Assembly: GCF_003313385.1 (NCBI RefSeq)
Contig: NZ_QMHN01000003.1
Span: 248,001 to 312,000, forward strand
Reading direction: 5' to 3'
Source: Pedobacter chitinilyticus
GTDB lineage: Bacteria; Bacteroidota; Bacteroidia; Sphingobacteriales; Sphingobacteriaceae
Length of the DNA: 64,000 nt
Numbering within the stretch: the first letter of the stretch is position 1; each line of letters opens with the position of its first letter. The notes under the pieces were generated by a model, which worked only from the letters and a program-made list of their open reading frames with translations, did no database searches and was not told the origin of the DNA. Shown here one piece after another: positions 16,852-26,109 of this stretch. The position numbers and the translations under genes are program-made.

Positions 16852-16908
16852 GTCGTCCCATAAGCTATTTGCGGTTAACAGGAGATTCTTCGCTATGCTC
16901 AGAATGAC
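16852..16908. repeat. Partial GTCAT/ATGAC-type dispersed repeat (family C)
   Basis: Starts GTCGTCCCA and ends TTCGCTATGCTCAGAATGAC, the same end type as the 87-bp element at 3109-3195. It fills the gap between two minus-strand genes. Confidence 0.5.
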
Positions 16909-16915
16909 AAAAAGC

Positions 16916-17425
16916 TTAAAGCGCCTTTTGGACGCAGGTTATTTTTTCTTTAAAATTAAGTTTTACTTCTGTTTGGTCGCTCAGGTTTTCTAATTGCAAT
17001 TGCTCGGCATTCCACGACTTAACCTTAAAGTTAATCAAATACCTCCCGTGGCGGTAACATCCCGAAACCTTTTGCTTATAATTGGCCTTGGTAAAGTCGC
17101 CAATCAACATTAACGTATCATTACGTACCTGATAAGTTCCTTTCGCATACTCCTTCCACTCGCCATTATTAAAGCAATCCTCTTCGTAGTAATTTACTTT
17201 GGAGTAGGTCACCAAGTCTACATAAAACGAATCACAAGTAAACCTAAACTTGTGTTGAGTGTACGATTGCATTTGTTCCTTATTCCCAATGCTATCTTGG
17301 TTCCAAACGCCCTGAAGGAAAGTCTCTCCTTTACCCTGCACATTAGGAAGGCGAGAACAGGAGAGCATAAGAAGTAAAAAGTTGAAAGTAAAAAGTAAAA
17401 AGTAAAGGCCTTTTTTATTCATCAT
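16916..17425 (-). CDS. Lipoprotein of unknown function
   Basis: A 169-residue product with a lipobox-like N-terminus (MMNKKGLYFLLFTFNFLLLM, then LSCSRL). The mature part is beta-rich with Trp/Tyr/Cys residues (FLQGVWNQDSIGN; FNNGEWKEYAKGTYQVRNDT; GCYRHGRYLINFKVKSWNAE), suggesting a small lipocalin-like or beta-sandwich fold. No family could be named. It is directly downstream of fumC on the same strand with a 39-base gap, so co-transcription is possible. Confidence 0.78.
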   Translation of the reverse strand: MMNKKGLYFLLFTFNFLLLMLSCSRLPNVQGKGETFLQGVWNQDSIGNKEQMQSYTQHKFRFTCDSFYVDLVTYSKVNYYEEDCFNNGEWKEYAKGTYQVRNDTLMLIGDFTKANYKQKVSGCYRHGRYLINFKVKSWNAEQLQLENLSDQTEVKLNFKEKITCVQKAL

Positions 17426-17464
17426 TGCATCAACATTAAACTTTTAACTTTCAACCTTTACACT

Positions 17465-18862
17465 TTATTTTAAGCTACCAACCATATCCTCTGGTTTCAC
17501 CCAAGCAGTAAACTGCTCATCAGTTAACAAACCAAGCTCAATAGCCGCTTCTCTTAATGTTTTATTTTCTTTATGTGCTTTTTTAGCAATTTTAGCTGCG
17601 TTTTCGTAACCAATATGAGGATTCAAAGCCGTAACCAACATCAATGAATTTTCCATGTGTTGCTTAATTACTGGACGATTGGGTTCAATACCTTCTGCAC
17701 ATTTATCGTTAAATGAAACGCAAGCATCGCCAATTAAACGACCGCTCTGCAATACGTTTGCTGCAATTACGGGTTTAAAAACGTTCAGCTCAAAATGTCC
17801 GTTACTAGCACCAACGCTCACCGCAACATCATTCCCCATTACCTGTGCACAAACCATAGTTAAAGCTTCTGGTTGTGTAGGATTAACCTTACCTGGCATG
17901 ATCGACGATCCAGGCTCGTTATCTGGAATAACAATTTCGCCAATACCACAACGTGGACCCGAGCTTAACATACGAATATCGTTTGCAATTTTCATCAACG
18001 AAACCGCTACACGTTTGTAAGCACCCGAAAGTTCCACCATCGCATCGTGAGCTGCCAAAGCTTCAAATTTATTAGGAGCCGTTACAAAAGGCAAGCCCGT
18101 TAAATCAGCAATTTTTTTAGCCACCAACACATCATAACCTTTAGGCGTATTTAAGCCCGTACCTACCGCAGTACCACCAAGTGCCAACTCAGCAATCATT
18201 TCCAAGGCATTTTTAATCGCCCTTAAACCATTGTTCAATTGTTGCACATAGCCAGAAAACTCTTGCTTTAAAGTCAAAGGTGTAGCATCCATAAAGTGCG
18301 TACGGCCTGTTTTTACGATATCGCCCCAACCTTCAGCTTTTGCTGCCAAAGTATCGCGTAATTTCTCAATGCCTGGAACCGTTACCTCAACCGCTTGTTT
18401 GTAAGCCGCAATGTGCATCGCTGTTGGGTAAGTATCGTTAGACGATTGCGATTTATTCACATCATCATTCGGGTGTAACGATTTTGGCTCATCTAACAAA
18501 TTACCGCCACCAATCACGTGACCGCGGTTAGCAATCACCTCGTTACCGTTCATGTTACTTTGCGTACCCGAGCCTGTTTGCCAAATTACCAATGGAAACT
18601 GGTCATCTAATTTACCTGCAATTACCTCATCGCAAGCTTTAGCAATCAGTTCAGTTTTTTCCGTAGAAAGCACACCCAATTCATTATTAGCCAAAGCCGC
18701 TGCTTTTTTCAAATAGCCAAAAGCATGGATGATTTCCTTAGGCATCGAAGCCTCAGGTCCAATTTTGAAATTGTTTCTAGAGCGTTCAGTTTGTGCGCCC
18801 CAGTATTTGTCGGCAGGTACTTGTACCTCGCCCATGGTATCGTGTTCTATTCTAAAACTCAT
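17465..18862 (-). CDS. fumC: Class II fumarate hydratase
   Basis: A 465-residue fumarase/aspartase-superfamily enzyme that interconverts fumarate and malate in the citric acid cycle. The superfamily signature [11 protein letters not shown] is at about residues 318-328, the catalytic-site segment [13 protein letters not shown] is near residues 186-198, and [17 protein letters not shown] near 100-116 distinguishes fumarase from aspartase. Length is normal and it is iron-independent by family. Confidence 0.95.
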   Translation of the reverse strand: MSFRIEHDTMGEVQVPADKYWGAQTERSRNNFKIGPEASMPKEIIHAFGYLKKAAALANNELGVLSTEKTELIAKACDEVIAGKLDDQFPLVIWQTGSGTQSNMNGNEVIANRGHVIGGGNLLDEPKSLHPNDDVNKSQSSNDTYPTAMHIAAYKQAVEVTVPGIEKLRDTLAAKAEGWGDIVKTGRTHFMDATPLTLKQEFSGYVQQLNNGLRAIKNALEMIAELALGGTAVGTGLNTPKGYDVLVAKKIADLTGLPFVTAPNKFEALAAHDAMVELSGAYKRVAVSLMKIANDIRMLSSGPRCGIGEIVIPDNEPGSSIMPGKVNPTQPEALTMVCAQVMGNDVAVSVGASNGHFELNVFKPVIAANVLQSGRLIGDACVSFNDKCAEGIEPNRPVIKQHMENSLMLVTALNPHIGYENAAKIAKKAHKENKTLREAAIELGLLTDEQFTAWVKPEDMVGSLK

Positions 18863-18885
18863 GGTAATACAAAATTATTTTTGCC

Positions 18886-18893
18886 CAAATTTA
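18886..18893 (-). promoter_or_regulatory. Candidate -7 box (TAAATTTG) of fumC
   Basis: On the minus strand TAAATTTG matches TAnnTTTG, 24 bases before the fumC ATG. A second match, TAATTTTG, lies closer to the start. No good -33 TTG at the usual spacing. Confidence 0.4.
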
Positions 18894-18968
18894 ACCTTTT
18901 TGAACCTTAAAGGAAATTTATTTAGAAACGTTACACGAGTATTAGAAAAAAATTGGAACTAACTTTTC

Positions 18969-19100
18969 GGGAGTTGCAGCCCCGCTGTGCGCTACAATCT
19001 TTTTGTGGTCGTCACTGCTAAACCTCGTAGGTTTTGAAAACCTACGAGGTTTCTGGGCCCCATGCAACAAAAAGTATTTCCGCTACCATCGCGTTTATTT
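18969..19100. repeat. Composite inverted-repeat element with nested palindrome (family A, copy 2)
   Basis: The 423-bp gap between fumC and the serine hydrolase (18863-19285) holds no gene. At its core, AAACCTCGTAGGTTTT (19019-19034) and AAAACCTACGAGGTTT (19036-19051) form a 16-bp perfect stem. It is flanked by arms CGCTACAATCTTTTTGTGG and CAACAAAAAGTATTTCCGCT, which are imperfectly inverted. The layout is that of a small non-autonomous element. The rest of the gap shows no further structure. Confidence 0.6.
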
Positions 19101-19285
19101 AACAACCTACACTACATCAACTTTGTAAATCCTAAATCTGGCATACATTTTTAAAGACAGAAAGAAACATTTGTGCATCCGTGGCTTAAAATCTCTAAGT
19201 AAAAACAATGTTTAAAACTCTTTTACCGTTAAGTTTTTAAGAATGCTTAATTTTCCAGCTTTTATAACCACGTTGCCACACACCA

Positions 19286-20521
19286 ATGAGATTTAGAATA
19301 CTACTAACTGCCATAAGCTTATCTATATTTACACTCAACGCTTGCACCAGCAAGGAAGAAAAAGAAAAGAAAGTTGCTGAAGACAAGAAAATTAGGAAAC
19401 CCGAGGATGATAAAGCAGATAGCCTGTTATTAGTTTACGATAAAAAGAAAGAAGATAAGTGGATTGCCGACTTTGTAAACAACCTCCACAAAAAATACTC
19501 CTTCAACGGAAACGTATTGGTAGCCAAAAAAGGTAAAATCATTTACGAAGGGGCTAAGGGTTGGGCCGATTACCTTCATCGCGATAGCTTAAAGATCAAT
19601 TCGGAATTTGAATTGGCATCCATCACCAAAACCTTTACAGGTACGGCAATTATGCAATTGGTGGAAGCAGGTAAATTAAGCTTAGACGACAACGTGAAAA
19701 AGTTCTTTCCTAATTTTCCTTACGATGGAATTACGGTGAGGCTTTTGCTTCCACACCGCAGCGGAATGATGAACTATGTTTATTTCATCGACGACATTTG
19801 GCGCAAGGAAAAAAAGGATATGAAAAAAGGGATTACCAACCAAGACGTGATGCAGGTAATTGCCGATAAAAAACCAAATCCCTACACCAAACCCGACAAG
19901 GTTTTCCATTACAACAATTCTAACTACATGGTATTAGGTGCCATTATCGAGAAAGTAAGCGGAATGCGTTATTCGCAATATATGATGGAGCATATTTTCA
20001 AGCCTGCGGGAATGAAAAATACGCATGTTTACTCCAAAGCCGAATACGATAAAATTCCTGTTGATGTAGTTGGTCACGACCGTAACAGCTTTAGATACTC
20101 TGTAGTACAAAATTTCTTAGACGGACCTGTTGGCGATAAAGGAATTTACAGCACGCTTCATGATTTAGTGCTTTACGATAAATATCTGCGTAACGAACGC
20201 TTACTTAAAAATGTTTCTTTAGACTCTGCTTATGTAGGTCGTAACAAACCTGTAAACGGTCACTTCAACTACGGCTATGGTTGGCGCATGTTTGACGGCA
20301 AGGGAATGGACAAAGTAGTTTATCACACAGGCTGGTGGCATGGTTTCCGCCACATTTACGTGCGAGATTTAGACAAGGACATTGTGGTGATCTTTTTGGG
20401 CAACCTTACCAACGGAAGCTTAATGCACTTAGATGAGCTTTACAAATATCTAAAAATGCCAATCATCCGTAAGGGAGCTTACACTGGCTCTGGATCAGCG
20501 CCAGGTAGCGACGAGGATTAA
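19286..20521 (+). CDS. Serine hydrolase of the beta-lactamase/class C PBP family, lipoprotein
   Basis: A 411-residue protein with a lipobox (LSIFTLNACTSKEEK) and a Lys/Glu-rich linker. The hydrolase motifs are SITK (SxxK, in ELASITKTFTG), YNN (in HYNNSNYMVLG) and HTG (in VYHTGWWHGF, the KTG equivalent). Class C beta-lactamase-like proteins include esterases, D-amino-peptidases and D,D-peptidases; the substrate cannot be told. It is probably anchored to the envelope facing the periplasm. The GNAT gene follows after 11 bases, so the two may be co-transcribed. Confidence 0.9.
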   Translation: MRFRILLTAISLSIFTLNACTSKEEKEKKVAEDKKIRKPEDDKADSLLLVYDKKKEDKWIADFVNNLHKKYSFNGNVLVAKKGKIIYEGAKGWADYLHRDSLKINSEFELASITKTFTGTAIMQLVEAGKLSLDDNVKKFFPNFPYDGITVRLLLPHRSGMMNYVYFIDDIWRKEKKDMKKGITNQDVMQVIADKKPNPYTKPDKVFHYNNSNYMVLGAIIEKVSGMRYSQYMMEHIFKPAGMKNTHVYSKAEYDKIPVDVVGHDRNSFRYSVVQNFLDGPVGDKGIYSTLHDLVLYDKYLRNERLLKNVSLDSAYVGRNKPVNGHFNYGYGWRMFDGKGMDKVVYHTGWWHGFRHIYVRDLDKDIVVIFLGNLTNGSLMHLDELYKYLKMPIIRKGAYTGSGSAPGSDED

Positions 20522-20532
20522 ACTTTAACCAA

Positions 20533-21066
20533 ATGAGCGCTTCAAAAACGATACAAACGGACAGACTTCTACTGCGATCAATAACATCAGAAGATATACA
20601 GCATATCTATAAAGGTCTTTCGCATCCAGATGTTATCAAGTATTACGGTATTAGCTTTAGCTCGTTGGAAGCTACCGAAGAACAAATGATTTGGTATAGG
20701 GAGTTGGAGCAAACCGAAACTGGAATTTGGTGGGCCATTTGCTCCCCAGAAGGACAAACTTTTTACGGTGCTGGCGGATTCAACAATGTTAGTAAACAAC
20801 ACAGAAAAGCCGAAATAGGATTTTGGCTGCTTCCTGAGTTTTGGGGTGAAGGATTAATGCAAGAAGCATTTCCTGCCATCTGCAACTACGGTTTCAATAC
20901 CCTTGGTTTAAATAGAATTGAAGGCTTTGTAGAGAGCGATAACGCAAGCTGCAAAAAAGCCGTTGAAAAACTACATTTCAAACATGAGGGTACAATGAGA
21001 GATTGCGAAATAAAAGACGGAAAACCCTTAAGCATTGATATTTATTCAAAGCTAAAAAGCGATTGA
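20533..21066 (+). CDS. GNAT acetyltransferase, RimJ/RimL type
   Basis: A 177-residue acetyltransferase with the RimJ/RimL pattern: TDRLLLRSITSEDIQHIYKG at the N-terminus, then the acetyl-CoA-binding strand-loop AEIGFWLLPEFWGEGLMQEA (about residues 96-115), then NRIEGFVESDNASCKKAVEK and LHFKHEGTMRDCEI. Such enzymes acetylate N-termini of ribosomal proteins or small amines. The specific substrate is not evident. Confidence 0.9.
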   Translation: MSASKTIQTDRLLLRSITSEDIQHIYKGLSHPDVIKYYGISFSSLEATEEQMIWYRELEQTETGIWWAICSPEGQTFYGAGGFNNVSKQHRKAEIGFWLLPEFWGEGLMQEAFPAICNYGFNTLGLNRIEGFVESDNASCKKAVEKLHFKHEGTMRDCEIKDGKPLSIDIYSKLKSD

Positions 21067-21181
21067 TATGCGCTACCAATAACGCTTATTGATACATAAC
21101 CTATGTAAATTTAGGTTGATTTAATGTTCTTCGAAAATCTTTGCCATACAAATCATTAGTTTTTGCTAAATTTGTTAGCAA

Positions 21182-22384
21182 ATGAAAAGAGCAGGTGTTG
21201 CCGATTTACCTTTACATTACGGAGCCGTTCCGCCTTGGTTGGCAGAACGTATGGCCAAATTGGGCTTGGCCATTACCGAGCAAATCTTAGCAAATAAGGG
21301 TAAAGATGATTTCTTGAGCCGAATGAGCAGTCCTTTTTGGTTTCAAAGTCTTGGTGCTGTGATGGGCATGGATTGGCATTCATCGGGCATCACAACTTCG
21401 GTAATGGGCGCATTAAAAAAAGCCATCAATCCAAATGCTGCTACCTTTGGTTTATACGTTTGTGGTGGCAAGGGGAAATTTTCTAGAGAAACGCCTACAG
21501 AGCTTGCAAAATTTGCACAGCTTAATGGACTGGATAGCGAGCATTTGGTGCGCAGCAGTAAACTTTCTGCAAAGGTAGACAACACCGCTATTCAGGATGG
21601 CTTCCAACTTTATCAGCATAATTTTATAGTAAGTACCGAAGGAAATTGGACCGTGGTGCAACAGGGCATGAGTGATGCGACCTCTACCGCAAGACGCTAT
21701 CACTGGCATTCGGCCAATGTGCAATCTTTTACCGAAGCTCCACACACTTTTATTTATGGCGAAAACCAAGGAAAAATATTAAACCTTACCGATAAGAAAG
21801 CGCAGCCACTTAAAGCGTCAATGTTGGAAATGATGGCGGAACCTCCCAAAAAAATGCTAGCAGAAATCAGCAAATTGGTAATGCCCAAACATCACGATGT
21901 ACAAGCTAAAGACGTTGATTTAAAACGATTGGGTTCTATTCTTTGGTTGGCTCAAAACAACAACATTTCTAATTTTGATGAATTGCTACTTTTGGAAGGC
22001 TTGGGACCTCGAACACTACAATCGCTAGCGTTAGTGAGCGAAGTGATTTATGGAGCACCCTCTCGCTTTAAAGACCCTGCCAGGTTTTCGTTTGCCAATG
22101 GAGGCAAAGACGGGCACCCGTTTCCAGTTCCAGTTGATGTGTATGACGAAACGATTAAGACCTTAAACGACGCCATCAAAAAATCTAAAATTGGAAACAG
22201 TGATAAAGCAGAAGCCATTAAATCACTTTCTCAAATTGCTGCCCGAGTGGAAAGAGATTTTATTCCCAATGGAAATTTAGACGCGGTGATTGCAAAGGAA
22301 AGAGCCGACTCTTGGAAGTACGGTGGCAGGACTGTTTTCGGCAAAGCAAAAAAGCCAAGCAATCAGTTGAGTTTGTTTGAGTGA
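21182..22384 (+). CDS. DUF763 protein with a helix-hairpin-helix-like segment
   Basis: A 400-residue member of the DUF763 family (start MKRAGVADLPLHYGAVPPWL). It contains conserved HWHSANVQSFTEAPH-type His-rich segments and DWHSSGITTSVMGALKKA. Near residues 260-285 LLLLEGLGPRTLQSLALVSE resembles a helix-hairpin-helix (LxGxGPxT...), a non-specific DNA-binding motif. The family's biochemical function is, to my knowledge, not established. It is convergent with recG; a palindrome separates them. A DNA-related role is an inference from the HhH-like motif only. Confidence 0.85.
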   Translation: MKRAGVADLPLHYGAVPPWLAERMAKLGLAITEQILANKGKDDFLSRMSSPFWFQSLGAVMGMDWHSSGITTSVMGALKKAINPNAATFGLYVCGGKGKFSRETPTELAKFAQLNGLDSEHLVRSSKLSAKVDNTAIQDGFQLYQHNFIVSTEGNWTVVQQGMSDATSTARRYHWHSANVQSFTEAPHTFIYGENQGKILNLTDKKAQPLKASMLEMMAEPPKKMLAEISKLVMPKHHDVQAKDVDLKRLGSILWLAQNNNISNFDELLLLEGLGPRTLQSLALVSEVIYGAPSRFKDPARFSFANGGKDGHPFPVPVDVYDETIKTLNDAIKKSKIGNSDKAEAIKSLSQIAARVERDFIPNGNLDAVIAKERADSWKYGGRTVFGKAKKPSNQLSLFE

Positions 22385-22394
22385 GACGACTTCC

Positions 22395-22427
22395 AGACCT
22401 ACGAAGTTTTAAAAACTTCGTAAGTCT
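22395..22427. terminator. Palindrome between convergent genes (family A, copy 3); likely bidirectional terminator
   Basis: AGACCTACGAAGTTT (22395-22409) pairs with AAACTTCGTAAGTCT (22413-22427) with a single mismatch. It lies between the DUF763 and recG stop codons and is closely related to the palindrome at 10329-10361. Confidence 0.55.
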
Positions 22428-22441
22428 GACTAGGTCCTACA

Positions 22442-24550
22442 TTACGAAATCTTATCGAAGCTAATTCCAGTATTTTTCTTTGCCAAGAAGCTCCTGAGCA
22501 AACTATTATCTGGATTTTCTAAGTTTGGATCTAGGTCAAAAATTTCTATCACGGTGTTTCGGGCTTCTTTAAGAATCACTTGGTCTTTTACCAAGTCGGC
22601 TACTTTTAGCTCAACCGTTCCGCTCTGTTGGGTCCCTGTAATATCCCCAGGACCACGCAACTCTAAATCTATTTCCGAAATCTCAAACCCATTATTGGTG
22701 CGCACCATGGTTTCTAACCGCTTCTTAGAAGTTGGATTTAGCTTATTCCCCGACATCAAGATACAGAAAGATTGCTCGGCACCACGACCAACACGCCCCC
22801 TTAACTGGTGCAGTTGCGAAAGACCAAATCGCTCTGCATTTTCTATGACCATTACCGAAGCATTGGGCACATTTACCCCCACTTCAATTACGGTAGTCGC
22901 TACCATAATTTGTGTCTTTCCATCAATAAACCGTTGCATCTCAAACTGCTTGTCCACGTTATTTAATTTACCATGTACAATGCTGATTTGATATTGCGGC
23001 AAAGGGAATTGGTAACTGAGCTGTTCAATTCCAGCTTCGAGATGCAAAAGGTCTAGTTTCTCACTTTCCTTAATTAATGGATATACCACATACACCTGTC
23101 GACCTTTGGCTATTTCCTGCTTCATAAAACCAAACATGCGCATCCGTTGGCTCTCCAATAAATGTTTAGTTTCAATTGGCTTTCTTCCAGCCGGCAATTC
23201 GTCAATCACCGAAACGTCCAGATCTCCATATAAAGTCATGGCCAAAGTTCTTGGAATTGGTGTCGCCGTCATCACCAAAATATGAGGGGGGATACTGTTC
23301 TTTCGCCAAAGCTTAGCTCGCTGCTCTACCCCAAAACGATGTTGCTCATCAATGACCACCAAGCCTAGGTTTTTAAACTTTACCTTATCTTCAATCAGGG
23401 CATGGGTGCCTACCAAAATGTCTATTTCGCCATTTTCCAACTGCGCATGTAAAATAGCCCTTTGCTTTTTGGTGGTAGTCCCTGTTAGGATTGCCACATT
23501 GGCCAATTCACCATTAAGCATTCCCACAAGCGACTCGTAATGCTGGCGTGCTAAAATTTCAGTGGGAGCCATCATACAAGCTTGGTAGCCATTGTCATTT
23601 GCCAATAACATGCTCATTAATGCCACCACTGTTTTTCCGCTTCCCACATCGCCCTGAACCAAGCGATTCATTTGCGTACCTCGCTGCGTGTCTATTCTAA
23701 TTTCCTTAATTACCCGCTTTTGTGCATTGGTGAGGTCAAAAGGAATAACTTCATTATAAAATTTATTGATTCGCTCGCCGACATTATCAAACAGCGCCCC
23801 TTTAAATTTTAAGCTCCTTAAATGCTTGTTATGTAGCAATTGCAGCTGAATAAAGAAAAGCTCTTCAAACTTCAATCTCCGCTCCGCCTGTTGCAGCATA
23901 TTCGTATTGGATGGAAAATGAATGCTGATGAGCGCTTCTTTTTTACTAATCAGTTTATATTTTTCTAAGATGTATTTAGGTAGCGTTTCCCTTACTTCGT
24001 TAACATGAAGTTCTAGCAGTTGGTAAATGAGCTTCTGAATTCCTTTGCTGTCTAAAAAAGCTTTTTTAAGTTTTTCGGTCGAACTGTAGATAGGTTGCAA
24101 AGTAATGTTTCCCGCCACTCCAGTCTGCTGACGAGGATAATTTTCTAAATCTGGATGAGAAATGCTAAAACTACCATTAAAGAAATTAGGTTTCCCAAAC
24201 GCGATGTAGGTGTTACCTCTATAAATATTCTCTTCAACCCATTTTAAACTTTGGAACCACACCAACTCCATTCTTCCCGTTTCGTCTTCAAATTTAATGA
24301 CAATCCGCTTCTTCTGTTTTTCTCCAATCGTCTCCTTACTTACCACTTTTCCTATCACTTGCACCAAGGGCATATCTGGGTTAAGCTCCCTAATTTTATA
24401 AAAGCGAGTTCTATCGATATACCTGAAAGGATAGTGGTGTAAAAGGTGTTCATAGGTAAAAAAGCCCAGTTCCTTTTGAAGCAACTCAGCGCGTTTAGGC
24501 CCAACGCCTTTTAGGTACGCTAAAGGGGTTTCTAAATTTGAGAAGAACAA
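22442..24550 (-). CDS. recG: ATP-dependent DNA helicase RecG
   Basis: A 702-residue SF2 helicase that reverses stalled replication forks and branch-migrates Holliday junctions. The N-terminal wedge/OB domain runs to about residue 260 (LAYLKGVGPKRAELLQKELG). Helicase motifs follow: Walker A VQGDVGSGKTVVALM (near residue 295), DEQHRFG (DExH, near 402), TATPIPRTL, and the C-terminal ATTVIEVGVNVPNASVMVIE and QLRGRVGRG. Length is normal. It starts 3 bases after the EamA gene's stop, in a ridA-EamA-recG operon. Confidence 0.96.
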   Translation of the reverse strand: MFFSNLETPLAYLKGVGPKRAELLQKELGFFTYEHLLHHYPFRYIDRTRFYKIRELNPDMPLVQVIGKVVSKETIGEKQKKRIVIKFEDETGRMELVWFQSLKWVEENIYRGNTYIAFGKPNFFNGSFSISHPDLENYPRQQTGVAGNITLQPIYSSTEKLKKAFLDSKGIQKLIYQLLELHVNEVRETLPKYILEKYKLISKKEALISIHFPSNTNMLQQAERRLKFEELFFIQLQLLHNKHLRSLKFKGALFDNVGERINKFYNEVIPFDLTNAQKRVIKEIRIDTQRGTQMNRLVQGDVGSGKTVVALMSMLLANDNGYQACMMAPTEILARQHYESLVGMLNGELANVAILTGTTTKKQRAILHAQLENGEIDILVGTHALIEDKVKFKNLGLVVIDEQHRFGVEQRAKLWRKNSIPPHILVMTATPIPRTLAMTLYGDLDVSVIDELPAGRKPIETKHLLESQRMRMFGFMKQEIAKGRQVYVVYPLIKESEKLDLLHLEAGIEQLSYQFPLPQYQISIVHGKLNNVDKQFEMQRFIDGKTQIMVATTVIEVGVNVPNASVMVIENAERFGLSQLHQLRGRVGRGAEQSFCILMSGNKLNPTSKKRLETMVRTNNGFEISEIDLELRGPGDITGTQQSGTVELKVADLVKDQVILKEARNTVIEIFDLDPNLENPDNSLLRSFLAKKNTGISFDKIS

Positions 24551-24553
24551 AGC

Positions 24554-25462
24554 CTAGTTTTTTCGTTTAAAGGTAAGCATATCTTTAATCATGTTCCAAT
24601 TAAATAGGAAAACGGCAAATAGCAATAATAAATATGCCGTCAGCTGATGAGCGTCTATTTTCTCATTGAAATAAACAATAGCTACCGTAAATGCGATAAT
24701 TGGATTGATATAAATGATAATACCTAGGGTTGACGAGGGAATGCCTATCAGCGCAAAAAGACTCAAGAAAAGCGGTACAACGGTAAACAAAACGGCGATT
24801 AGCAAAACATTCAACCAAAAGCTCATTTCAGTAGGCAAGCCAGTATGTTGATAGATAAAAAATGGTAGCATCAATATCACCGCAATGGTAATTTGAAAGG
24901 CTAATACGTTTAGTTTATCTAATCCTTGCATTTTACGCTGAATAATCAAATAGAAAGCATACAGTGCGGCAATAATCACCGACCAAACGACTTCTATTAA
25001 TGAACCAGTAGCCAACATTAGAATACTAGCGGTTGCTAGTAAAAGTGCAATAATCTGAATTCGATATAAATGTTCTTTCAGAATAATAAAACCACCAAAA
25101 GCAGTAATTAATGGACAAACCATGTAGGCAAAGGCCCCTGATTTGATACTGACATTGTTTATAGCATAAATAAAGGTATACCAGTTAAGCACCAAAAGCA
25201 CTGTGGCACCAATAATTTGAATCAAGATGATCTTCTTCTCCTTAGCGCTACGCGATTTAAAATAACTAAGGTCTTTGTAAAACTCTTTCCTCCTAAACAA
25301 GAAAATAGCTACCCATATGACCGCTAAAGAGGTAAATATGCGATAATATAAAATCTGTTCCGAAGGATAAGACTTAAGGTTTCTTAGTGGAATAGCAAAG
25401 AAACCCCAAATCACAGCCGCCAAGACTCCCGAACAAAGATACTTTGATTTATTTGGGGTCAA
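24554..25462 (-). CDS. EamA/DMT family transporter
   Basis: A 302-residue membrane protein with about ten membrane segments in two EamA halves (SGVLAAVIWGFFAIPLRNLK; VIIAALYAFYLIIQRKMQGL). Some members, such as RarD and RhtA, export amino acids or other metabolites; the substrate is unknown. It starts 2 bases after the RidA stop and ends 3 bases before recG. With RidA upstream, an amino-acid-related role is plausible. Confidence 0.88.
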   Translation of the reverse strand: MTPNKSKYLCSGVLAAVIWGFFAIPLRNLKSYPSEQILYYRIFTSLAVIWVAIFLFRRKEFYKDLSYFKSRSAKEKKIILIQIIGATVLLVLNWYTFIYAINNVSIKSGAFAYMVCPLITAFGGFIILKEHLYRIQIIALLLATASILMLATGSLIEVVWSVIIAALYAFYLIIQRKMQGLDKLNVLAFQITIAVILMLPFFIYQHTGLPTEMSFWLNVLLIAVLFTVVPLFLSLFALIGIPSSTLGIIIYINPIIAFTVAIVYFNEKIDAHQLTAYLLLLFAVFLFNWNMIKDMLTFKRKN

Positions 25463-25464
25463 TG

Positions 25465-25845
25465 TTATCCTTTATATGCAGTGATAGAAATTTCAACATT
25501 CAACCCTTTAGGCAAACCTTTTACAGCCACCGTTTCTCTAGCAGGAAAATCGCTTTTAAAGTAAGAACCATAAATCTCATTCACTTGGGCAAATAAGGAC
25601 ATATCAGAAAGGAAAATAGTTGTTTTGATGATATGTTCAAATTCGTATTCCGCTTCGATCAACAGCGCTTTAATGTTACGCATTACCTGATGCGTTTCTT
25701 CTTCCAATGAAGGATTATTCAGCTCATTGTTTTCGGGGTTAATTGCAATTTGCCCTGAAGCGAATAGAAAACCATTTGCGACAATTGCTTGGCTATATGG
25801 ACCAATAGGCTCAGGTGCGTTAGAGGTATAGATTATTTTTTTCAT
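25465..25845 (-). CDS. RidA family enamine/imine deaminase
   Basis: A 126-residue YjgF/YER057c/UK114 protein. Visible signature residues include PEPIGPYSQAIVANGFLFAS near the N-terminus and the conserved Arg in FPARETVAVKGLPKGLNVEI near the C-terminus. RidA hydrolyses reactive 2-aminoacrylate and related imines made by PLP enzymes. An upstream frame extends to 25872, but MKKIIYTSNAPEPIGPYSQA at 25845 is the normal N-terminus. First gene of the ridA-EamA-recG operon. Confidence 0.93.
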   Translation of the reverse strand: MKKIIYTSNAPEPIGPYSQAIVANGFLFASGQIAINPENNELNNPSLEEETHQVMRNIKALLIEAEYEFEHIIKTTIFLSDMSLFAQVNEIYGSYFKSDFPARETVAVKGLPKGLNVEISITAYKG

Positions 25846-25913
25846 GTTTATTAATGAGTAATTGTATAGCAATTTGACCTTTACTGTATTTTGTTGGAAC
25901 TAAAGCAATCTTA

Positions 25914-26036
25914 TTATTTTAAAATATAAATGTCGATTAGCTTGTATAAAATACCTAGTACAAATACTGTTATAGCGATGTAATTGATTACACGCATAAT
26001 CTTTACATTTTTACTTGTGCTTTTAGTTTCTGACAT
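25914..26036 (-). CDS. Small 40-residue single-span membrane protein (candidate)
   Basis: A short frame reading MSETKSTSKNVKIMRVINYI then AITVFVLGILYKLIDIYILK. It has a polar, basic N-terminus and one hydrophobic span of ~20 residues ending in Lys, as expected of a small inner-membrane peptide. It lies between the ompA terminator and ridA, on their strand, and has no terminator between it and ridA. No family recognised; existence inferred from composition and position. Confidence 0.5.
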   Translation of the reverse strand: MSETKSTSKNVKIMRVINYIAITVFVLGILYKLIDIYILK

Positions 26037-26052
26037 ATACAAATCTAGGTAT

Positions 26053-26086
26053 AAAAAAAGGGCCTCGAAAATTTCGAGGCCCTTTT
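26053..26086 (-). terminator. Intrinsic terminator of the OmpA porin gene
   Basis: AAAAGGGCCTCGAAA (26056-26070) pairs perfectly with TTTCGAGGCCCTTTT (26072-26086). On the minus strand it is followed by a U-rich run. It lies 24 bases after the ompA stop codon. Confidence 0.85.
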
Positions 26087-26109
26087 GTAATGTTATTACT
26101 TAAGAAATA

